Assembly (NCBI GenBank): GCA_947044405.1
Contig: CAMRHE010000207.1
Location: 1,560,001 to 1,624,000, forward strand
Origin: Leptodactylus fallax
Taxonomy: Eukaryota > Chordata > Amphibia > Anura > Leptodactylidae
Direction: 5' to 3'
Length of the DNA: 64,000 bases
Shown: in pieces, positions 37,091 to 48,743 of the stretch
How positions within the stretch are numbered: position 1 is the stretch's first letter
Layout of the letters: each line of letters begins with the position of its first letter
Program-made: the position numbers and the translations under genes
Notes under the pieces: generated by a model
Seen by the model: the letters and a program-made list of their open reading frames with translations, nothing else
What the model was told of the DNA's origin: nothing
The model's database searches: none

Positions 37091-37166
37091 CTGAGGAACC
37101 CAATTGTGTGTGGTGTTGTGTGTTTTTTTTTTTTTTTTTTTTTTTTTTTGTTGGGAGAAACGCGTT
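37091..37166 (+). ncRNA. Hammerhead-ribozyme-like core in Penelope-like element 2
   Basis: CTGAGGA at 37091-37097 fits the CUGANGA core, ACCCAA and TTGGGA can pair as stem II around a long T-rich loop, and GAAACGCGTT at 37157-37166 gives the GAAA core with a short self-complementary stem III. Hammerheads are known from Penelope-like elements. The very long poly-T loop may make it inactive. Confidence 0.45.
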
Positions 37167-37550
37167 GAGTAGCTAGTTTAGGAGTGGCTATAACATTGAT
37201 CTGTTTTATTTATAGGGGGACATGGCTATATGGGATGCAGAGGCTACTTTGAGAGGGTCCAATTCTCTAGTTTACTGTTGGTTTTATTGAGTCACCTTAT
37301 TTTGACTCTTAGACCCAGTCTTTCTGATTATGTAACCGACTGCGCTATTCAAACACTCCCATTGTCATGGGGTTATACCCTCTGTATTCAGGGATACCTT
37401 ATTAAATATTTTATCCAATAGCTGGGACTTGATACATATCTTTTAATACATATCAATAAAGTCTTTTATTTTAGATATCAGCCAGTCTTGCGGTGATATT
37501 TGTTTGATTTCTCTGTGTCATCCTCGGTGAGTTATTTCATAAGTTTGGCC

Positions 37551-38687
37551 TTTTCATGCAGTATAAGAGTATAATGTACCTCAATGACCCCTACACAGTA
37601 TATTGACCCTTTAATGCACCCTTGTGGCCCCCACGTAGTACAATGCTCCCTCAGCTTCCCTCTCACGGTATAAGGGCCCCTTATGGACCCTTACAGAAGT
37701 CATGCCAAACGAATGGGAAAAAAAAAAGGTTATATTCCACTGGCCCCATTCACACAGAGAAGGCTCTGTCTCTCTCTAGGCTCATTATGCCTCCCTGCCA
37801 CAGACAACACTAGTCGCAGCCTGAATGGTGAGCAGAGACCTGACAACTCTCTGCTCACCATTGCATTTGTCTATCCGTATCCTATCTATCTCCTTCTGTT
37901 CCCACCTAGTTCCTTTGTGCGCTCACACAGTATAATCTTGCATAGATTTTCCAAAGAGTATAATGCAGAAGATCAGAATTGTCTGAATTGATCTGGGACA
38001 GCTTATAGGGGCCCCCGTCCTGCCATAGGGCCTGGTGCAGGTGCACAATTTGCCTTCTAGTTAGTATGGTCTTGCCAACAAAAAAGTAACCCTTTTTAGA
38101 GAGACCACCAGGGGGCGCCATAACAAGTATGTAGACAGATGATGTTTTCTATTTTGTCGACTGCATTGGGTAACAAAGACCACAGACTATACGCGTGGCT
38201 GGAATTTAATAATTAAACCCATTGATTCATTCTAGTGATGTAACCTCAAGGGAGCAAAGTATTAAGTGTGCTAGTAAATACAGCAACCTGCTTATATCTG
38301 AGCATACGCTGGACTAGCATGGTGATCTGTCAGGGGTTTCTTATATACTTCAGGAATCTGGATCGTGTTCACCAAGGGGCCGTTCACATGTTTTTAACAT
38401 TCATTAAACAGATCCACTAAACAGATGTTAAAAACATCATGTGAATGTCGCCTTATGTAGAAAATAAAGACTTATCATAATCCAGCACTCACAATTCACT
38501 TACATTTGTAGCTGCTTGCCAGGTCTATTGGATTTCCTGGGTTTCCAGGCTATCAAGATTTCCACATTATCCGATTGTTCTTTAAAAAAGACAAAAAGAA
38601 AAAAAAAATGGTCTGGGCTGTATTACCAGACACAGTCCACAAACACTGATTTAGTGAGATTTTCTTTTCTAATCTTAGACGACCCAT
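37551..38687. other. Non-coding DNA; palindrome at 38382-38450
   Basis: TTCACATGTTTTTAACATTC and TTAAAAACATCATGTGAATG form a hairpin at 38382-38450. Blocks like CCTCAGCTTCCCTCTCACGG near 37650 recall the worn repeats at 19240-19400. No gene. Confidence 0.45.
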
Positions 38688-39048
38688 TTAAAGAAAACCT
38701 TTCGCCACCTCCACCAACTCAAGCTCTTTACATCCTCCAGCACAATTGGAATTTTTTCTCTAGACCCCACCATTGGTGCCTGATATGCTAACTAGACTCT
38801 CTGGGTGGTTTCAGCCTGGAGCAGACAAGAGGACATGACACGGACTGAGTCAGAGCTCTGTGTCACACCCACTTGTCTTCTCCAGCCTGACGTCCATCAC
38901 CCTCTTGACATTAGAGAGTCTAGTTAGCATATCACAAACCAATACTAACTGTACTGATTGCTCAGGAATGGTGAGGGCTAGAGAAGAAATTCCAGGTGGG
39001 CCGGAATCAGTGGTTCCTAGTAAAGGATGGAAAAAGTTGCTGGAGGTG
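38688..39048. repeat. Foldback repeat, CACCACCTCC family, copy 1
   Basis: Starts TTTAAAGAAAACCTTTCGCC with CCACCTCCACCAACTCAAGC and ends TTGCTGGAGGTG. The middle carries a strong hairpin: GCTAACTAGACTCTC and GAGAGTCTAGTTAGC. Copies at 48330-48743 and 58948-59356 share these blocks. Non-coding. Confidence 0.7.
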
Positions 39049-40034
39049 TATATACACACAAACATACAGAAAATAAAAAATGATCTGCATCTCTCGATTA
39101 CTCTTACACTTGATATAGGACAAAAATGAACGTGTGTTGTACAGGATTAGAAATCAATCCTTAAACAGTAGACCAAAAACTAACCAGTCAATAGGGAGTT
39201 AAAAGACTTTGCATAGAGGGGAGTCTAGTCTTTGTGATCTTGCAGTGTCTGGATGGAACAAACAATTTAATTTTTAATGAATTTTCTGAGAATAAATACA
39301 GTACACGTGTGCAGCGATCTTCACCTTTGTAACTACTAGGTGGGCAGGAATGTGGTCTGCTGACATGCTTCACTTTCACTTTATGTGCTTCTGTTTCTTT
39401 CTATCTATTGTATATGGAATGTAGCCTATTTGACAACAGTGACCATTTCTGCTTGTTTACCACGTGTGTGTGGGGTTTTTTTTTTGTTTTTTTTGCTTAA
39501 AGGGGTTGTCCAGCATGAAAAAAGTTTTAGAAACTGTTAAAAACAAAAATAAAGCATAGGGCCTCATGCGCATGAGCATGTGCAGTGTCCAGGTCAGTAA
39601 AAATGGTACGGTTGTCACATAGGTATCCATGTGTCATCTGTGACTTTCACTGACCCTGTTGCGGATCAGAAGGCCGACCGTGTGCATGAGTCCTTTAAAA
39701 ATATTAAAAGCATTACTTGCCTCACCGATCCCCAATACTTCCAGGTCTCTTCTTTCTACTGCTGTCTTTGTTACACAGGATGACAGCCCAGTCAATCACT
39801 GCCCCCTCCTGGACATATTTTTTTTAGAAAATGTACCCTTAAAAATAGCAAAAAAATTATAACTTTTTTTTTTTTTTTTTTAAAGATGTGAACTGATCTG
39901 TGGATTTTGTGCAACTCTCGCTGTATGGTGAACTAAGCTTGGAACTGTAAAAAAATTTCTAAAGAAAATAAAATTAATACTGACATAAAGGATGACTGTG
40001 ATAAACTCATGTTTGCTATATTTTTCTCTTTAAG
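39049..40034. other. Intron sequence upstream of the first visible MAP7D2-like exon
   Basis: No coding is seen. A partial TTAA-type repeat starts at about 39499 (TTAAAGGGGTTGTCCAGCAT), and a T-run lies at about 39865-39882. The last bases, TTTTTCTCTTTAAG, form the splice acceptor for the exon at 40035. Confidence 0.6.
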
Positions 40035-40112
40035 GCATGGATAGTCTTTTCAAGACTGATGAACGCCAGAGGCTAGCTAAAGAAAGACGAGAAGAAAGGG
40101 AAAAATGTCTTG
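40035..40112 (+). CDS. map7d2: MAP7 domain-containing protein 2-like, exon (probably exon 2)
   Basis: The 78-base exon lies between the acceptor TCTCTTTAAG and the donor TTG|GTAAGT. It begins with two bases of a split codon, then reads MDSLFKTDERQRLAKERREE and REKCL, and ends one base into an Ala codon. The Lys/Arg/Glu-rich helix KTDERQRLAKERREEREK is the start of the MAP7/ensconsin N-terminal microtubule-binding region, which lies along the microtubule lattice. The family includes MAP7, MAP7D1, MAP7D2 and MAP7D3. The EKCL ending and the following [10 protein letters not shown] fit MAP7D2 best from memory. The ATG at 40037 is probably internal, because family members carry an upstream exon and the open acceptor phase needs one. 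That first coding exon was not found. Confidence 0.85.
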
Positions 40113-41056
<944 letters not shown>

Positions 41057-41279
41057 TAGAACATTAGCTATTTATTGTGGGGTTTTTAGGATGTTCTTTT
41101 TTCAGAATCCTAGCTAGCAGGCCAGAATCAGATTAGAGGTGTTAATGATACAAAACATTTACCACCTTTCTACCACCATACTTTTTGGTTACATGACTTG
41201 CTTTACAGAACCTACCAGCTCACATCTACACAAATTGTCTAAAAGCAATAAAACGGCGTCTCTAGTACTTACAGATGAC

Positions 41280-41624
41280 TTAAAGGGATGTTCCAGTTCT
41301 TATTTTTATTGTATGGTGAGGCTTAAAATAATAAATACTATATACTTACCTGTCAGTTCAGCTGGGGATCCAGCGGAGGCTCTCCATTCAGGTCTCCGGT
41401 CTTTGCTTAGCTCCTGCTTGCGCATCAGCCGATCAGTGGCGAAGTGCTGACTTGTACACAACATCACTGCGTGGCCACTGATTGGCTGACACACTGCTGT
41501 GGAGGCAAAAGGTCAGGAAGACTAGGGAACTGAACAGTCTCCCAGCTGAATGGAAAGGCAAGTACATAGTATTTGTTGTTTTAAGACTCTATATACTGTA
41601 AAGGACTGGAACACCCCTTTTTAA
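41280..41624. repeat. TTAA-bounded MITE in MAP7D2-like intron
   Basis: TTAAAGGGATGTTCCAGTTC at the left and GGACTGGAACACCCCTTTTT followed by TTAA at the right. Internal blocks ATACTATATACTTACCTG / CAAGTACATAGTATTTG and GCGGAGGCTCTCC pair as arms. The right edge touches the Tc1-type element that follows. Confidence 0.65.
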
Positions 41625-43268
41625 ATACTTTTTCCCCACTGTATATATGTACACGATTATTAGTCAGCCACCAATTGTGCAAGTTCTCCCACTTAAAAAG
41701 ATGAGGCCGGCCTGTAATTGTCATCATAGGTAGACCTCAACTATGAGAGACACAATGAGAAAACAAATCCAGAAAATCACAGTCTGTTTTTTTGTTTTTT
41801 GTTTTTTTTAAGAATTTACTTGCAAATTATGGTGGAAAATAAGTATTTGGTCAATAACAAAAGTTAATCTCAATACTTTGTTATTTATCCTTTGTTGGCA
41901 ATGACAGAGGTCGAACGTTTTCTGTAAGTCTTCACAAGGTTGGCACACACTGTTGCTGGTATGTTGGCCCATTCCTCCATGCAGATCTCCTCTAGAGCAG
42001 GGATGTTTTGGGGCTGTCGCTGGGCAACACGGACTTTCAACTCCCTCCAAAGGTTTTCTATGGGGTTGAGATCTGGAGACTGGCTAGGCCACTCCAGGAC
42101 CTTGAAATGCTTCTTACGAAGCCGCTCCTTCGTTGCCCTGGCGGTGTGCTTGGGATCATTGTCATGCTGAAAGTCCCAGCCACGTTTCATCTTCAATGCC
42201 CTTGCTGATGGAAGGAGGTTTGCACTCAAAATCTCACGATACATGGCCCCATTCATTCTTTCATGTACATGGATCAGTCGTCCTGGACCCTTTGCAGAGA
42301 AACAGCCCCATACATGATGTTGCCACCCCCATGCTTCACAGTAGGTATGGAGTTCTTTGGAAGCAACTCAACATTCACTCTCCACCAAACACGACGAGTT
42401 GTGTTTCTACCAAACAGTTCTACTTTGGTTTCATCTGACCATATGACATTCTCCCAATACTCTTCTGGAACATCCAGATGCTCTCTAGCAAACTTCAGAC
42501 GGTCCCGGATATGTACTGGCTTAAGCAGGGGGACACGTCTGACACTGCAGGATCTGAGTCCCTGGCGGCGTAGTGTGTTACTGACAGTAGCCTTTGTTAC
42601 GTTAGTCCCAGCTTTCTGCAGGTCATTCACTAGGTCCCCCCGTGTGGTTCTGGGATTTTTGCTCACCGTTCTTGTGATCATTTTGACCCCACGGGGTGAG
42701 ATCTTGCGTGGAGCCCCTGATGGAGGGAGATTATCAGTGGTCTTGTATGTCTTCCATTTTCTAATTATTGCTCCCACAGTTGATTTCTTCACACCAAGCT
42801 GCTTGCCTATTGCAGATTCAGTCTTCCCAGCCTGGTGCAGGTCTACAATTTTGTTTCTGGTGTCCTTCCACAGCTCTTTGGTCTTCACCATCTTCACCAT
42901 AGTGGAGTTTGGAGTGTGACTGTTTGAGGTTGTGGACAGGTGTCTTTTATACTGATAACAATGTCAAACAGGAGCCATTACTACAGGTAATGAGTGGAGG
43001 ACAGAGGAGCCTCTTAAAGAAGAAGTTACAGGTCTGTGAGAGCCAGAAATCTTGCTTGTTTGTAGGTGACCAAATACTTATTTTCCACCATAATTTGCAA
43101 ATAAAGTCTTTAAAAATCAGACAATGTGATTTTCTGGATTTGTTTTCTCATTTTGTCTCTCATAGTTGAGGTCTACCTATGATGTCAATTACAGGCCTCG
43201 CTCATCTTTTTAAGTGGGAGAACTTGCACAATTGGTGGTTGACTAAATACTTTTTTTTCCCCACTGTA
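41623..43268 (-). mobile_element. Tc1-type element E with long IR/DR ends (Sleeping-Beauty-like)
   Basis: The right end is TACTTTTTTTTCCCCACTG beside TA (43267-43268). Inverted repeats of roughly 200 bases run inward at both sides; AGTCANCCACCAATTGTGCA and CCCACTTAAAAAGATGAG occur in both. Each inverted repeat carries an outer (GGGGAAAA...GTATTTAGTC) and an inner (GTGGAAAATAAGTATTTGGTC) version of one motif, the IR/DR layout used by Sleeping Beauty relatives. The left outermost 21 bases (41623-41643) are in the wrong orientation, followed by about 15 unrelated bases before the inverted repeat resumes near 41659. Confidence 0.9.
41885..42900 (-). pseudogene. Tc1-type transposase, DD34E, one frameshift
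   Basis: Minus-strand reading begins [20 protein letters not shown] and shows the paired helix-turn-helix DNA-binding part ([18 protein letters not shown]), an [10 protein letters not shown] linker, a second helix-turn-helix, then [14 protein letters not shown] with the first catalytic Asp. The frame breaks near 42310 at GGGNIM, by what looks like one missing base. It resumes as [17 protein letters not shown], with the second Asp in [13 protein letters not shown] and the Glu in [11 protein letters not shown], 34 residues apart. The C-terminus is SVIANKG at 41885. Apart from this single frameshift the roughly 340-residue protein is full length, so decay is recent. It sits antisense to the host gene within its intron. 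Confidence 0.9.
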
Positions 43269-43410
43269 TATTTGGAACGTTCATTCATTTCAGTAATTCA
43301 GGAATGCAATACATGCAGCGTCTTCCATGATTGTGTGTCCTACTGAACCAGACTGAGGGACCATTTAAAGGCTTAGGAAACCTTGGCAGGTTATAATGTA
43401 AAATTGACGC
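43269..43410. other. Intron sequence between repeats
   Basis: No recognised feature. Confidence 0.5.
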
Positions 43411-43575
43411 TAGGTTCGCAACCTGCATTCGGGTTCGCTTGGGGGATCCACCCGAAAAGGATGAAAAATGCGGAGAGAAAAGCGCTGCTTGCAGGACTTT
43501 TTCTCTCCGCGTTTAAGTGTGTTCGAGGACGGAAACCATGAATAAATTTCAAGCGCTGATGTGAAACTAGTCTGA
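43411..43575. repeat. GTTCACA-type foldback repeat, copy 5
   Basis: Starts GCTAGGTTCGCAACCTGC and ends GCGCTGATGTGAAACTAGTC. Contains AAATGCGGAGAGAAAAGCGC and TTTTTCTCTCCGCGTTTAAG, which pair as a hairpin, as in the other copies. Confidence 0.65.
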
Positions 43576-43799
43576 AGTGACAGGTAATCAAAATAAACAA
43601 ACAAACCAAAAAGAAAAGCCCTACCTAATCTGAACATACATCTGGGTATATTGGTATAGTGTGATAACTTTCCTTGTACTTATGTTGCATATAAGTTGTT
43701 CCCGCGCCATGCTGTTTTACAGCATGAGAAGTGTACATGTTCCTGGACGTATAAAGTTACAGTCCGATACTGCATCATATCTTGTTGGGTAATGTGGGA

Positions 43800-44035
43800 G
43801 CGTAAACAGGAGGGTTTGTTTTAGGGATTCTAACTGCAGAAGGGTTTACATTAGGAATTGTCTGAAAACATGTGTCTTTAGTTTGCACTTGAAGCTGTAG
43901 AAATTGGGAGTTAATCTGATTTTCCGGGGTAGAGCATTCCAGAGAAGTGGTGCAACTCAGGAGAAGTGTTGGATACAGGATTGGGAGGTGAGAATAATAG
44001 AGGAACATTGGGAGAGCTAATTTAAAAAATAAAAT
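43800..44035 (-). mobile_element. LINE ORF2 C-terminal fragment (L2-like)
   Basis: On the minus strand one frame reads LLWNALPRKIRLTPNFYSFK then CKLKTHVFRQF, the pattern of the extreme C-terminus of L2-type LINE proteins (LWNxLP ... SFKxxLKTxLF). Little else of the element is left. It is the same part of a LINE that is retained at 14784-15311, but I cannot tell if the two belong to one family. Confidence 0.6.
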
Positions 44036-44040
44036 AAAAT

Positions 44041-45389
44041 AAAATATCGGTGTCCAAAGGCCAAAACTTGCGGTTTCATTTTTAAAGGGTTAATTTGAGG
44101 ATAAATCCTGTATATTGCATATACCAACACAGAACACAACAGTTTTTATTCCAGTGATAGATTTCTGCTAAATGGTGTCTAGGGCGGTGGTTGTTTTTGT
44201 CGTTGTTTAGAGATCATATTTATAGCTCTAACATATTCTGCAGCGTGGTACAGAAATTCTGGAAAACCTTTCCGGTTTCATCCTTTGGCAGTGACACATT
44301 CTGCTTGTTTTGTCTGGTATACTTAGAACGCCATAAAGTGTAATCACTTGTGAACAATTTGTTGTCACAACATACAAGAAATCTGCAATTACTTCTATAA
44401 TGTTCTACTTATTACTGTCGTTTGTATTTTGCCTTTGGTCTGCAATTGTATCATGTCATTGAACGTTCTTAACCCTTTAAGGATGCAGGGTAGTTTGGGT
44501 GTTTAGTTTTTTTGTGACTTTTTTTTTTTTTCATTTCCTTCCATATTCTATAGAGTTTTACTTTTAGCTGGCACCACTTAGGGGTACATATAGTGTATTG
44601 ACTGACTTTTATAATGTTTTTGGAGGCTCTGTGTGAAAGATTATTTTTTATTTATATTTTTTATGGCATTCACTCTTCATTAAAAATGATGTGGCATCTT
44701 TTTCCGGCCTGTCTTTATGGTGATACCACATTTTATATTGGTTTTCTGTTTTACCACTGTTGTTGAATAATACACCATTTTGCAAATATGAACGATTTGT
44801 TTGAAGTCATTGTATTCTGATGTCCATAACATTTTTTACTTTGAGTTTTTTTGGGGGTTTTTTTTGTTTTGTTACAGAGCTTTTTATTGGTACCATTTTC
44901 TGTTATGTGCAAGTTTTTGATCACTTTACTTGCTTTTCTGAAATGAAGCGCGGTGACCAAAACCCATTAATTTGCACATTGTGGTATTAACTTTTGACTG
45001 TCATGTGCATGTAAACTCTGGGCTCTTTAGAAAGGAATCTATGGGAGAAGGGGGGCACCAGATGTTTTTCTAGATAGTGGGCAACCAAGAAGTTCCCTAA
45101 GTTTTTGGTGATCATTGCACTAGATTGTCCTGGAAACTAGTGCAATTTGTCATGTGTAACTATAGAGCCTACAGACATGTCGTACTGTAAGCCTGTACAG
45201 GCAGCCTTCTACCGGCGGCAAACATTGGGAGTATACCTCTGATAGACTCAAAACATGTGAACGTAACTTAAAGGCTGGGCTGGTGTCAGCACCCGACTTA
45301 CCTGGGCAAGCGCTGGGACTCCAAGCTCTTGAGGGGGCCCACTCGGCTGCTAATAGGTCCAAATAGATCTGAACCAAAACTGGTATTAT
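44041..45389. other. Intron sequence, no recognised element
   Basis: T-rich tracts near 44519-44532 and 44642-44662 and loosely T-rich text overall. No exon supported. Confidence 0.5.
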
Positions 45390-45615
45390 CATACTCCAGG
45401 GTCTCTTCAGACCTCAGAGTATCGGAGGCCGAGGGGAGGTAAGCGAACATAATAAACAGTGTTACTTGCCTCTCCGTACTATCTTCGGCCCGCTTCAATG
45501 ACCTCACGTGGGTCAGGCCGGCGTCGCATATTGACGCCGGTGTAACCCACGTCTGTCGTCATCGAAGAGGGCTGAAGACTGAGCAAGGGAGTCATGCCGG
45601 AGCCTGGGAGAGGTA
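45390..45615. repeat. GC-rich repeat shared with 12850-13150
   Basis: CATACTCCAGGGTCTCTTCA, GGGGAGGTAAGCGAACATAA and TTGCCTCTCCGTAC correspond to TATACTCCGGGGTCTTTC, GGGGAGGTGAGCGAACATAA and a TTACCTGTCC block in the element at 12700-14233. The central part (GACGCCGGTGTAACCCACG against CGTGGGTCAGGCCGGCGTCG) folds back on itself. Confidence 0.55.
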
Positions 45616-45689
45616 AGTAACATGTATGGAATGGACTTTTACAGTCCACTCCAGTAGGTTCGTCTCTACCAAAAAAACACCCAATTTCG

Positions 45690-45690
45690 G

Positions 45691-45735
<45 letters not shown>

Positions 45736-45758
45736 TTTTTTTTTTTTTTTTTTTTTTT
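45690..45758. repeat. (GT)n microsatellite followed by poly-T
   Basis: A GT dinucleotide run of about 20 units leads into a T-run of more than 20 bases. Confidence 0.95.
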
Positions 45759-45844
45759 GCTGTGGTGTGCATGAGTTGCTCCAAAAGGGGCCCACTGAGG
45801 CTCTGTCACCCAAGGACCCTCAAAAACCTGCAGCCGACCCTGCT

Positions 45845-46200
45845 TAAAAGGATTATTCAGGGAAATATAAACACTTCCTCTGGGTTTTCTTTCCCTAAAG
45901 AACCTTGAATACAAACCTAGTCCAGCAGATAGGTTTAAGTCACCTCAATGAAACTGTGTTTCCCTTGTGAATCAGTGCCTCCATTGCTGAGAGATCGCTG
46001 TTTTTGACAATATGCAAATTAACTCTTTGGAGCAATAAGGGCATTGTCGTTGCTCCAGAGCAGTAAGTGTCAACGCATACGTAGATCCAAATAGATCATT
46101 TGCCTATTGACATAAACAGTCATATCTCTGCAACCGAGGCAGTGATTCACAAGGGGAAAACACTGAGGTGACCTGAACCTATATGTAGGGCTGGCTGATA
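45845..46200. repeat. Foldback repeat related to 59897-60184
   Basis: Shares TTTCCCTTGTGAATCAGTGC, GACAATATGCAAATTAACTC-type and GCAGTGATTCACAAGGGGAA blocks with the copy at 59897-60184. CTTGTGAATCAGTGCCTCC and GAGGCAGTGATTCACAAG form inverted arms. Confidence 0.6.
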
Positions 46201-46570
46201 TGCTGTGTTCTAGTTACCGACACTTTTTAGCTGTACTGTTGGGGTTTGCTTACTATTACGAAGAACTCGTCTGCCAGCCCCTTTTAATAAAAGTAATATC
46301 AGTGAACATGGGTGAGACTGAGCAACTCAGGTGTCTGGTTCCAATCATGTGATCCCCTGAATTGAAACCGGCCCAGAAATCCAGGGAACTCTGGAGAAAG
46401 TGAGCTTTAAAAAGTCCCACAATAACCCCTTTAAGTAGCGTGATTTTGCTGAGTTCCTCTTGCTTGTCCAGAGTACTTCATTTTAACTCTGTTTAATAGA
46501 CTGTTATTCCAAACTGCTTGGGGATCACCCTTGTGGCTTAAGCATTACTATTGTACCATGAACACAATTT

Positions 46571-46806
46571 TTAGGCTGTGGCCCCATGTTGCAGAAATGC
46601 AGCTTTTGTTGCAGATTTTGCTGCGTAATTTCTTTTTTTTTTTTTTTTTTTTTTTTTTGAGCCAAAGCCAGTAGTGGGTTGAGCATAAAGGAGAAGTATA
46701 AGAACTTCCTATATATTTCTCATTCCTTTTGTAGCCACTCCTAGGTTTGGCTCAAAAAACCGCAGCAAAATAAGCAGCTTTTACGCAATGTGGGGCCTCA
46801 GCCTTA
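46571..46806. repeat. Foldback MITE, CCCCA(C/T)GTTG family, copy 2
   Basis: Ends TTAGGCTGTGGCCCCATGTT and CAATGTGGGGCCTCAGCCTT are inverted matches. GAGCCAAAGCCAGTAGTGG and CCACTCCTAGGTTTGGCTC pair inside. A T-run of about 28 lies at 46631-46658. Confidence 0.7.
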
Positions 46807-47158
46807 ACCAGTTTTTTTGGATGGTTTCCACTATATTTTTGACTTTTTGGATGAGATGTGGAAGTAATGTTGACAAGTCGGCCACTGCTTAGAAGATCTT
46901 GACACTGCATTGAGAGAGAATAGCTCTTAATCTGATCCAGTTTTAGGAATATAACTAGAATTCATAGGGCAAAGTTATAGGTGACTCTTGCAGAAAATAA
47001 AGCTCTAGTAATAGTATAGAGGCGACCAAAGAATGTATAGTATTATTGTTTTTCCAGTCCTCTGACCAACAGAGAACATGGCACTACTAGACTACACAAA
47101 GCCACCAGAATATTTGTCCTCACATTTTTATTATTCCTTCTTCACTTTTCTTCAAGGC

Positions 47159-47490
47159 TTAAAGGGGTTTTCCCGCTGACATAACCATATTTAAATTTAT
47201 AGATAAAAATTAAACATTGTAAATAAAAAAAAATTTTGCAGCCTTTTAAAGATTTTCACTAATAATCTCAGTGGTGACATCCTTCTTAGTCAGTTACCAA
47301 TAGATACCACCGTGAACACAGGCACTCTCTATATTCTGAGATCCAGACATGATTTCCTTATTGTGACTGGGTTATCCTCTTATACATGTAGTGTCCCTGC
47401 CTGACAATCCAGCCCTCAATCTTGGCTGACTTTATGATGACCATAAAAAGGACCTGCATTCATGGTCGTATCCATTGGCAGCTAGATATA
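47159..47490. repeat. TTAA-type MITE related to 30515-30901, right end worn
   Basis: Starts TTAAAGGGGTTTTCCCGCTG and shares TGATTTCCTTATTGTGACTG-type, GGACCTGCATTCATGGTCGT and ATCCATTGGCAGC blocks with the copy at 30515-30901. The right terminus is not recognisable. Confidence 0.5.
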
Positions 47491-47932
47491 TATAATATAT
47501 TTGTTTTGCCCCCTACATTTTTAAATTGATACTTCGGTGTTGTGCTAGGTATAGAAAAATGTGCACGTTGCTTTATCCCACAGATTTCGGGCCCCCTTCT
47601 CCATGTGATGTTCCTTCTGACCTGCCGATTCAGTGTTTCAGTGATTTGGAGGTCAGGACTCTCAATTTTGAAAGCCTGAATGACTTGAGTCCCAATTTCC
47701 GATTCAGAGAAATACTTTCTGGATTGACGGTCAGAGAGAATGTCATGTCCGGCCACAGTGGACCCAATATCTGCCGGATAAAGTGAAGTGCAAGGTATTG
47801 CACACATAGCACATGACTGAACCATAAAAATAGATAAGAGTACTTCTTCAGGATAGGTTTTGTAACAAAACCTATGTTAGGTATATGTCACTTTTTTTTT
47901 TTTTTTTTTTTCCCTAATGCCATTCAGATCTC

Positions 47933-47933
<1 letters not shown>

Positions 47934-47982
<49 letters not shown>

Positions 47983-47983
47983 C
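47934..47983. repeat. (CTAT)n microsatellite
   Basis: A tetranucleotide run of about 12 units, preceded by a T-run of about 20 at 47891-47911. Confidence 0.95.
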
Positions 47984-48329
47984 AATATAGATATAGTTTT
48001 CATAAACAGTAAAAATATCTTCAAACTCCCTAAACACAGAACGTTGTTTGAGCTTATTGATATGTGATGGATTTTCTCTAATGGAATATTTCTCTCTGTT
48101 ACTTCATTGTTACTCAGGATACACATGTAAATGAGATATTGATTTGTTGATGCCGTCCTCTGCATTTCAAGCAGTTTAATGTCGTAATGACCTTTAGCGG
48201 TGTTATTTCTGCAGTCTGAAGGTTCGTGGAAATAGTTCTGGGGATGATGTACTGTCGCACTTCTACAAAAAATATGAAATGACAGTGGACTTTCATATAT
48301 TCAGAATTTTTTTTATTTAGTTTTTCTTA

Positions 48330-48743
48330 TTAAAGAGGGTCTTTCACCACCTCCAACAAGTCCAGCTCTTTCCATTATTTCATGATGCCCCTCCACTGAT
48401 TCCGGCACAGTTGGAACTTTTTTTTTTTTTTTTTCTGTAGCCCCCCCCCCCCCCCTCAGGCTCTGTACTGTCAGGAGCAGACAATGGGGGCATGATTCTC
48501 ATCTCCAATCAGATGTGGACTGTCAGAGCTCAGAATCGCACACCTCTAGTCTACTCCTGCCTGACACCGTCCTCTCCTGACAGTACAGAGTTCAATAGTA
48601 TATCAGACACCAAAACTAGCAGCACCGATAGCTCAGGAATGGTGGGGGCTAGAGAAAAATTACCAACTTTGCTGGAATCTGTGGATGAGAGCCTATTAAA
48701 TGATGCAAAGAGCTGGACTTGTTGGAGGTGGTGAAAGCTTTAA
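48330..48743. repeat. Foldback repeat, CACCACCTCC family, copy 2
   Basis: Left end TTAAAGAGGGTCTTTCACCA with CCTCCAACAAGTCCAGCTC is mirrored by GAGCTGGACTTGTTGGAGG then TGGTGAAAGCTTTAA at the right. Both edges carry TTAA. The middle includes a T-run, a C-run and GGAATGGTGGGGGCTAGAGA, as in the copies at 38688 and 58948. Confidence 0.75.

Larger units (their letters stand above)
34649..37550 (+). mobile_element. Penelope-like element 2, foldback arrangement with 16-bp flanking repeats
   Basis: TTTCATAAGTCTGGCC (34649-34664) and TTTCATAAGTTTGGCC (37535-37550) flank the unit and differ at one base, fitting a target-site duplication. Directly inside the left one is an inverted copy of the element's 3' end (34665-35314), matching about 37192-37501. 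The sense copy (from about 35315) starts within the reverse transcriptase, runs through GIY-YIG coding remnants and the hammerhead-like core at 37091-37166, and ends with a 33-base tail (37502-37534) absent from the inverted copy. Inverted partial copies and short tails are typical of Penelope-like elements. Confidence 0.8.

Noticed and set aside
40037..40039. ATG as the start codon of the MAP7D2-like protein
   Set aside because: The exon begins with a convincing splice acceptor and an open phase, and family members have residues upstream of this Met.
42263..42919. Plus-strand open frame of 218 codons
   Set aside because: It is the antisense shadow of the minus-strand Tc1 transposase.
45592..45914. 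Overlapping open frames through the GT/poly-T tract
   Set aside because: Their length comes from the stop-free (GT)n and (T)n runs.
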